From Heracleum sosnowskyi (taxonomy: Eukaryota; Streptophyta; Magnoliopsida; Apiales; Apiaceae), in contig CM061235.1 of NCBI GenBank assembly GCA_030848705.1, positions 137,461,228-137,525,227 on the forward strand: a DNA stretch of 64,000 nucleotides, written 5' to 3'. Below the pieces are notes generated by a model. The model was not told the origin of the DNA. It did no database searches and saw only the letters and a list, made by a program, of their open reading frames with translations. Positions 59,884 through 64,000 of the stretch are shown in pieces (the first letter of the stretch is position 1; every line of letters begins with the position of its first letter). The position numbers were made by a program, and so were the translations under genes.

Positions 59884-60347
59884 AAACATGACAAGGCAAA
59901 GAAAGACAATGACAAAGGCGCTTCAAATGAACAAGCAACTGAAGGTCAACCTGCAAAACCAGTGAAAAGAAAAAATAAGTGTTCTCACTGCGACCAACTA
60001 GGACATACTACAAGGTCCTGTAAAATTAGGGTAATATCACTATGTGATGTAATCTGTGTTTTGTTAGAAACTTGATGAAGAAAGGAAAATGGCAGATATA
60101 GTTGAAATTGAGCCACAAGGAATGTTGAAATTCTTTTAGAGAAGAGACTTGCAACTGATGTTTCAAGACATACAGACATCATCAACCCTTTCAGACCCCC
60201 AGTTCAAGCAGCAAAGAGATCAATCTTAGGCATCTCTCCGGAAAATTATACAAGTGCAAATGGGCAACAATATACATCTTTGAGGAAGCTGCAAGAGGCA
60301 AGGAAGAACAAATGGTCGCAGATGAGCAAGGGAAAGAAAAAGATGTA
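59884..60347 (+). pseudogene. zinc-knuckle (CCHC) protein C-terminal exons, probably frameshifted
   Basis: A first exon-like block (59884-60030, after TTGTTAG and before AGG/GTAATA) is 49 codons, basic, and holds CSHCDQLGHTTRSC, an intact CX2CX4HX4C knuckle. From about 60070 one frame reads KLDEERKMADIVEIEPQG and soon stops. The adjacent frame then stays open to TAA at 60345-60347, with RLATDVSRHTDIINPF and a basic end KWSQMSKGKKKM. No single splice choice joins all parts in frame, so a one-base shift or mis-called acceptor is likely. Knuckles of this type close many plant Mutator-like transposases and some host proteins. A MULE-like end lies at 41963 on the far side of the inserted retroelement, but the link is unproven. 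Confidence 0.4.
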
Positions 60348-60742
60348 ATTTTGTTGATGTTTATCAAACTCTTTGTTTTGTAGAATATGATATCGATCAC
60401 CAAGTTTTGTGCCCAAATGTGATCATGGCCACGTAACGATGATTTTAGTCAGGTTTTATGATGGTTTATGTGTTACTTTGAATTTGTTTTGTCCTACTTC
60501 AACATTGTATTTTACGATGACCGAGTTTTTGCTCAAGTGTTATTCATTAACTTTTCTTATATCACTTAATGCTTTTATTGTGTATTTATTTTAGAGCAGT
60601 TAGTTTATGCTTCAGGAATGTATATATATAGGTGATCACTAAAAGAGTTATCCATTTTGTGTTACCAATTTTATGCAAAATCATGTTAACGTAATTAAGG
60701 AATTTAACCAAGAAAAGTGCACATGGAATGTAATCTAAAAGT
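60348..60742. other. 3' flank of the zinc-knuckle frame
   Basis: No gene or repeat is identified. The 60409-60594 open frame is short and unconvincing. It ends at the hAT target copy CTAAAAGT (60735-60742). Confidence 0.5.
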
Positions 60743-61680
60743 TAGGGATGAGAAAAACCGGATATCCGGTCCGGTTTATAAAAATCGGATCGGATATCCG
60801 GTTTTTCGGATTTTGAAAAACCTATTCCGGTTCCGGATTCGATTTAACCGGATATCCAGAATTCGGATATCTATTAAAACCGGATCGGAAATCGGATAAT
60901 CCGGATCCGTATTAATTAATTAAATATATTTTAAGTTGTAAAAAAATAATAAATTTTATTATATTTAGATAGGTTATCGTTAACTTTACAAATTTTAAAT
61001 TAATTAATAACATTTTAGACATCAAAATCTCATATATTAACATTTATACATTTATTTTTTTCCTAATTTTTATTTTAACCCATCAAATTATCATTCATTT
61101 GTTTAATATGTACTTCTACGTACTTTTTAAGAGATATTAATAACACGGTCACTCTCGAATTTATTTCATTAAATGAAATAATAATATTAAACGAGAACAC
61201 TCTTTCATTAACTTCGTTATAAAATTTTATTAACTAAGATTACAAAGTTTTTCATGTACAAATATATGGTTTTGTATTTATAAATGCGCACTCAAATATA
61301 TAATTTCATGTGTATCATTTCGATTTTACACCTAGAATGTTTATAAACTCGATCAATGCACACAAACTTAGTAATTTATTAGTAATGATTTATTACTTAA
61401 TCTAATATATCATATGTTGAATTATTTGTCTTTAATATTATTCATTATACATATATAAATATATTATTTTTTAAGATATATTGAAAACCAGATCAGATCT
61501 GGATATCCGACTTTATATAAAGTTGTGATCCGGATCCGAATCCGAATTTATAAAAAAAATCCGAATTGGATATCCGGTCCGGTTTTTTCGGATTGGATAT
61601 CCAAATTTTCGAATTTTTAAAATCGGATACGAATCGAAAATTAGGATAATCCGGATTTCGTATTTTTATGCTCACCCCTA
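60743..61680. mobile_element. non-autonomous hAT element, 938 bp, 8-bp TSD
   Basis: The left end TAGGGATGAG and the inverse of the right end TAGGGGTGAG are matching hAT-type termini. The target copies CTAAAAGT (60735-60742) and CTAAAAAT (61681-61688) differ at one base. CCGGATATCC words fill both subterminal regions in opposite orientation, and the core is AT-rich without coding. The minus-strand open frame at 61493-61804 crosses the right end and is not a gene. Confidence 0.9.
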
Positions 61681-61732
61681 CTAAAAATGGGTTTGAAAAT
61701 AATGGGATGCATTCTGTAATTCTCAAAATATA

Positions 61733-62004
61733 CTTACCCCGTCCCTCTAATTTCTTTACACATTTTTCTTTTTGGGATGTCCCTCTCAATTCTTTACCTT
61801 TCAAAAGTTTTCTAAAATAGTAGAGTTTTATAATATAAAAATTAATTACATCTACTACTTTCTCCCACTATCTCCATTTTATATATTAAATATTGATTGG
61901 TCCCACCTATTTACTCACTTTTCTTACTTTTCTTCACTAAATTACACTTTTTCTTAACCTCCGTGTCCAACCTCAATGTAAAAAATTGAGGCGGACAGAG
62001 AGAG
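61733..62004. mobile_element. Stowaway-like MITE, 272 bp, TA target
   Basis: The left end CTTACCCCGTCCCTCTAATT and the inverse of the right end CTCTCTCTGTCCGCCTCAATT are imperfect inverted repeats. They resemble the Stowaway consensus CTCCCTCCGTCC. TA is present at 61731-61732 and 62005-62006. It ends 269 bp before the HMG-box start codon. Confidence 0.85.
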
Positions 62005-62187
62005 TATATGCTATGCTAAAGTGTTTTTTGATAAAAGTTACGTGATGTTAACTGATAAATTAATTCAGGGATATTATAAAAAATTAAATTTTGAATTATA
62101 AATAAAATAGAAATCTAGAATTCAATTCAAAATCGATAAAATTCAAATTTTGAATTTAGAATGATTCACCCGGCCGAGCTCAGCCAG

Positions 62188-62240
62188 ACCCTTTAAATCA
62201 AAAAACAAACAACCTCTCTCTCTGTCTCTCTCTCTCAAGA
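62188..62240 (+). promoter_or_regulatory. core promoter/leader of the HMG-box-like gene
   Basis: CCCTTTAAATC (about 62188-62198) is a weak TATA-like word. It is followed by a CT-rich Y-patch (62211-62236, CTCTCTCTGTCTCTCTCTCTC) common near plant transcription starts. The ATG lies about 35 bp downstream. Confidence 0.4.
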
Positions 62241-62273
62241 AAAAAGTAAAAAATTAGACGGAGATAAAAGAAG

Positions 62274-63525
62274 ATGGTGGTACTGCGTTCCGGAAATGAA
62301 ACGACGACGGGGACTTGTTCATCTATGGCCTCTAGAAGGTAAAATCTATTGAGTTTTATATTTTCTACTTTGATTGTGCTTGCTTTTTCTGCATGTTTAT
62401 TTACACGCACTAGGGTTTTCTTGCTGTTCGAGTGCCCAATTTATGATATATACGTACCTAATGTTTTCGCTTGTCGAAATAATATTATGCAATACTTATG
62501 AGATTGTATGCTATTTGGGTCGATAATTCTTACTTTCTGTGGAAAATACAATTATCAAACGCAGGAATTCAGCATTGCATGGAACAACTGAGAAAAGGGA
62601 TATCGAGTAAGTTTATCGCACTAAACTACACACTATTGCTAAATTTTACGGTTTAAAAATTAGAATTTAGGGGTTTAAAGATATGCTATTTTCTATTTAT
62701 TAGAATTCTGGTTTGGGGGTTTTCTAAGGCCCTAATTCTCCTGGGCTTAGAGATTGTATGCTATTTGGGTCGATAATTCTTACTTTTTGTGGAAAATGCA
62801 ATCATCAAACGCAGGAATTTACCAATGACCGGAACGTCTCCAACAACTAAGAAAAGGGGAACAACTGAGAAAAGGGATAACAAGTAAGTTTTATTTCAAT
62901 TTTATTTTCTTTACTTATATTCATTTGAATTTGGTTTGTCAACTGACAATTTTTCTTACCCTTTTTTTTTATTAAGGAAAAAGGGAAAACGAGTCAAACG
63001 AGTCACACTTGTTAAGTATGGAGAGTGGAACGCTTTCGACATGTTCATGTACCTTTTTACTTAAATTTTTTCCTTATTCAATCTTTCCTTTGTAGGTTTT
63101 AATTTGATTTTGTTTGACTATAGGATTATGGACTTTAAGCTACGATATTACAAGACTCATCCACGCCCAAACTTCTTAGTAAGATCTCCCTTTTTTTTAA
63201 CACAACTTTAAGTGTCAATTCTTTTATGAATCAATGTTAATTCTTTTCTTTGTGCTCTTTTCATCAAAGGTAATGGGACCAGATCAAGTCGAAACCGCTC
63301 TCAATGAGGGTTTGGCTGAAGGATGTAAAGAATGGGGGAACATGAGTGATAATGTAAGTAATTTTGCTGAAAATTATACATCTGTTAGATATGCTGCGAC
63401 CTCTAATTTCCTCATACTTAATTCTTTTTCAGAAAAAAGCTGAGTGGATGGAAAAGTTCGAGAAACTGCAGGCTGAAGGAAAGAGCCTAATGTCTCTTAA
63501 AAGAGAATACAGAAATCTGTATTAA
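62274..63525 (+). CDS. HMG-box-like small nuclear protein, 7 coding exons, 159 aa
   Basis: Exons are 62274-62338, 62565-62606, 62815-62883, 62977-63048, 63124-63178, 63270-63353 and 63433-63525. All introns are GT..AG and the phases join without a stop (480 nt). Residues 1-65 are Ser/Thr- and Lys-rich and basic (KKKGKRVKR near 59-67), a likely nuclear signal or DNA-contact tail. Residues about 73-150 follow the HMG-box pattern: W76, AF at 78-79, F82, DF at 86-87, Y91-Y92, HP at 95-96, CKEW at 120-123, MSD at 126-128, KKAEW at 130-134, KFEKLQAE at 137-144. HMG boxes bend DNA in chromatin. The match is by eye and diverged, so the function is inferred. Exons 2 and 3 are a tandem duplication. The 3' UTR begins at 63526. 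Confidence 0.75.
62501..62883 (+). repeat. tandem intron-exon duplication in the HMG-box-like gene
   Basis: The sequence from GAGATTGTATGCTATTTGGG through the acceptor ACGCAGGAATT is nearly identical at 62501-62571 and 62750-62821, a period of about 250 bp. The downstream exon part ACAACTGAGAAAAGGGATA and donor GTAAGTTT also recur, so exon 3 is a longer relative of exon 2. Confidence 0.9.
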
Positions 63526-64000
63526 TACTACAGATAGTTTGATAGGCCCATTTGCTTAAGTAGTTGAGCATGTGTGCTCTACTTGTTGACTAGTACAATT
63601 TGTTTGGTCTGTATTAATTTGATACTTGGTTATTTTTGGTGTATGGATCCCTACGGTTGCAAATATGGTGGATGTTTTAACTATCTATGCAAGACATTTA
63701 AATTTGTTATGATTATTCTTTTGCATTTAATACTTCAACTCTAGGACTCACCGGGCACACTAATACTACTTGGTTATGGACTGCTTGTGTCACCCTTAGA
63801 GTGGCCTTGATCTGTTCCCATGCCAACTAGTCACTCTAAATAATATATATTTGTCGCCTCTGTGATCTTGATATCAAGCTTGGGAATGGTACTGTTACTG
63901 TATCTCTTGTACTCAATTTCAGTTCTTTAGCACTTCTTACTAAATGTAATGATTACGTACTATCACTGTCTTGTTTTGCAGATCACTTGTATATTACTGT
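63526..64000. other. 3' UTR and flank of the HMG-box-like gene
   Basis: No further exon in frame is needed after the TAA at 63523-63525. No other gene is seen before the window ends, and the transcript end cannot be fixed. Confidence 0.5.

Noticed and set aside
61493..61804. 103-codon minus-strand frame
   Set aside because: It crosses the right end of the hAT element and the left end of the Stowaway-like MITE, so it is composed of unrelated repeat DNA.

Overview
This is a 64 kb piece of an AT-rich flowering-plant nuclear genome, most likely a eudicot. The evidence is spliced genes with GT..AG introns, a complete cellulose-synthase-like C (CSLC) gene, plant-type Helitrons with RPA-like coding, hAT, Stowaway and Tourist-type MITEs, and nested LTR retrotransposons. 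I cannot fix the species from sequence alone. There is no sign of bacterial DNA, CRISPR, rRNA or tRNA genes.

Only two host genes are clearly intact, and they sit near opposite ends. The first is CSLC at 16417-19406 (+, 4 coding exons, 663 aa), a Golgi glucan synthase for the xyloglucan backbone. The second is a small HMG-box-like protein at 62274-63525 (+, 7 coding exons, 159 aa), which carries a tandemly duplicated exon. Nothing links the two genes functionally. A decayed zinc-knuckle reading frame (59884-60347) and scattered exon-like pieces on the minus strand (27.7-40.4 kb) are weak gene or pseudogene candidates.

Layout: 1-4031 is unannotated intergenic DNA. 4032-9786 is a Helitron-like element with an RPA70-like minus-strand pseudogene and matching 3'-type Helitron ends at both borders. 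9.8-15.6 kb is a patchwork of Helitron ends, a tandem repeat split by a hAT element, and a foldback MITE. 16.1-19.4 kb is the CSLC gene. 21219-26156 is a non-coding LTR element (TSD gatat). 28435-31146 (TSD catac) and 34430-37074 (TSD actac) are two members of one small non-autonomous LTR family with an internal 88-bp tandem array. 31508-32192 is a TRIM (TSD cacat). 34049-38868 is the 3' LTR of a truncated Gypsy-type element that received the second family member. 41.1-41.9 kb is a Tourist-like MITE with a tandem duplication. 42569-57834 is a 15.3 kb Copia-type element (TSD gaaag) with a broken gag, no recognisable pol, an extra 74-codon ORF with its own TATA-like box, and a nested 3.9 kb solo LTR (47934-51830, TSD cctat). 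60743-61680 is a hAT element and 61733-62004 a Stowaway-like MITE just upstream of the HMG-box gene.

Element borders rest on matching target-site duplications read directly from the sequence and are the strongest calls. Family names for the LTR elements are inferences from termini and primer-binding sites, because almost no pol coding sequence is present.
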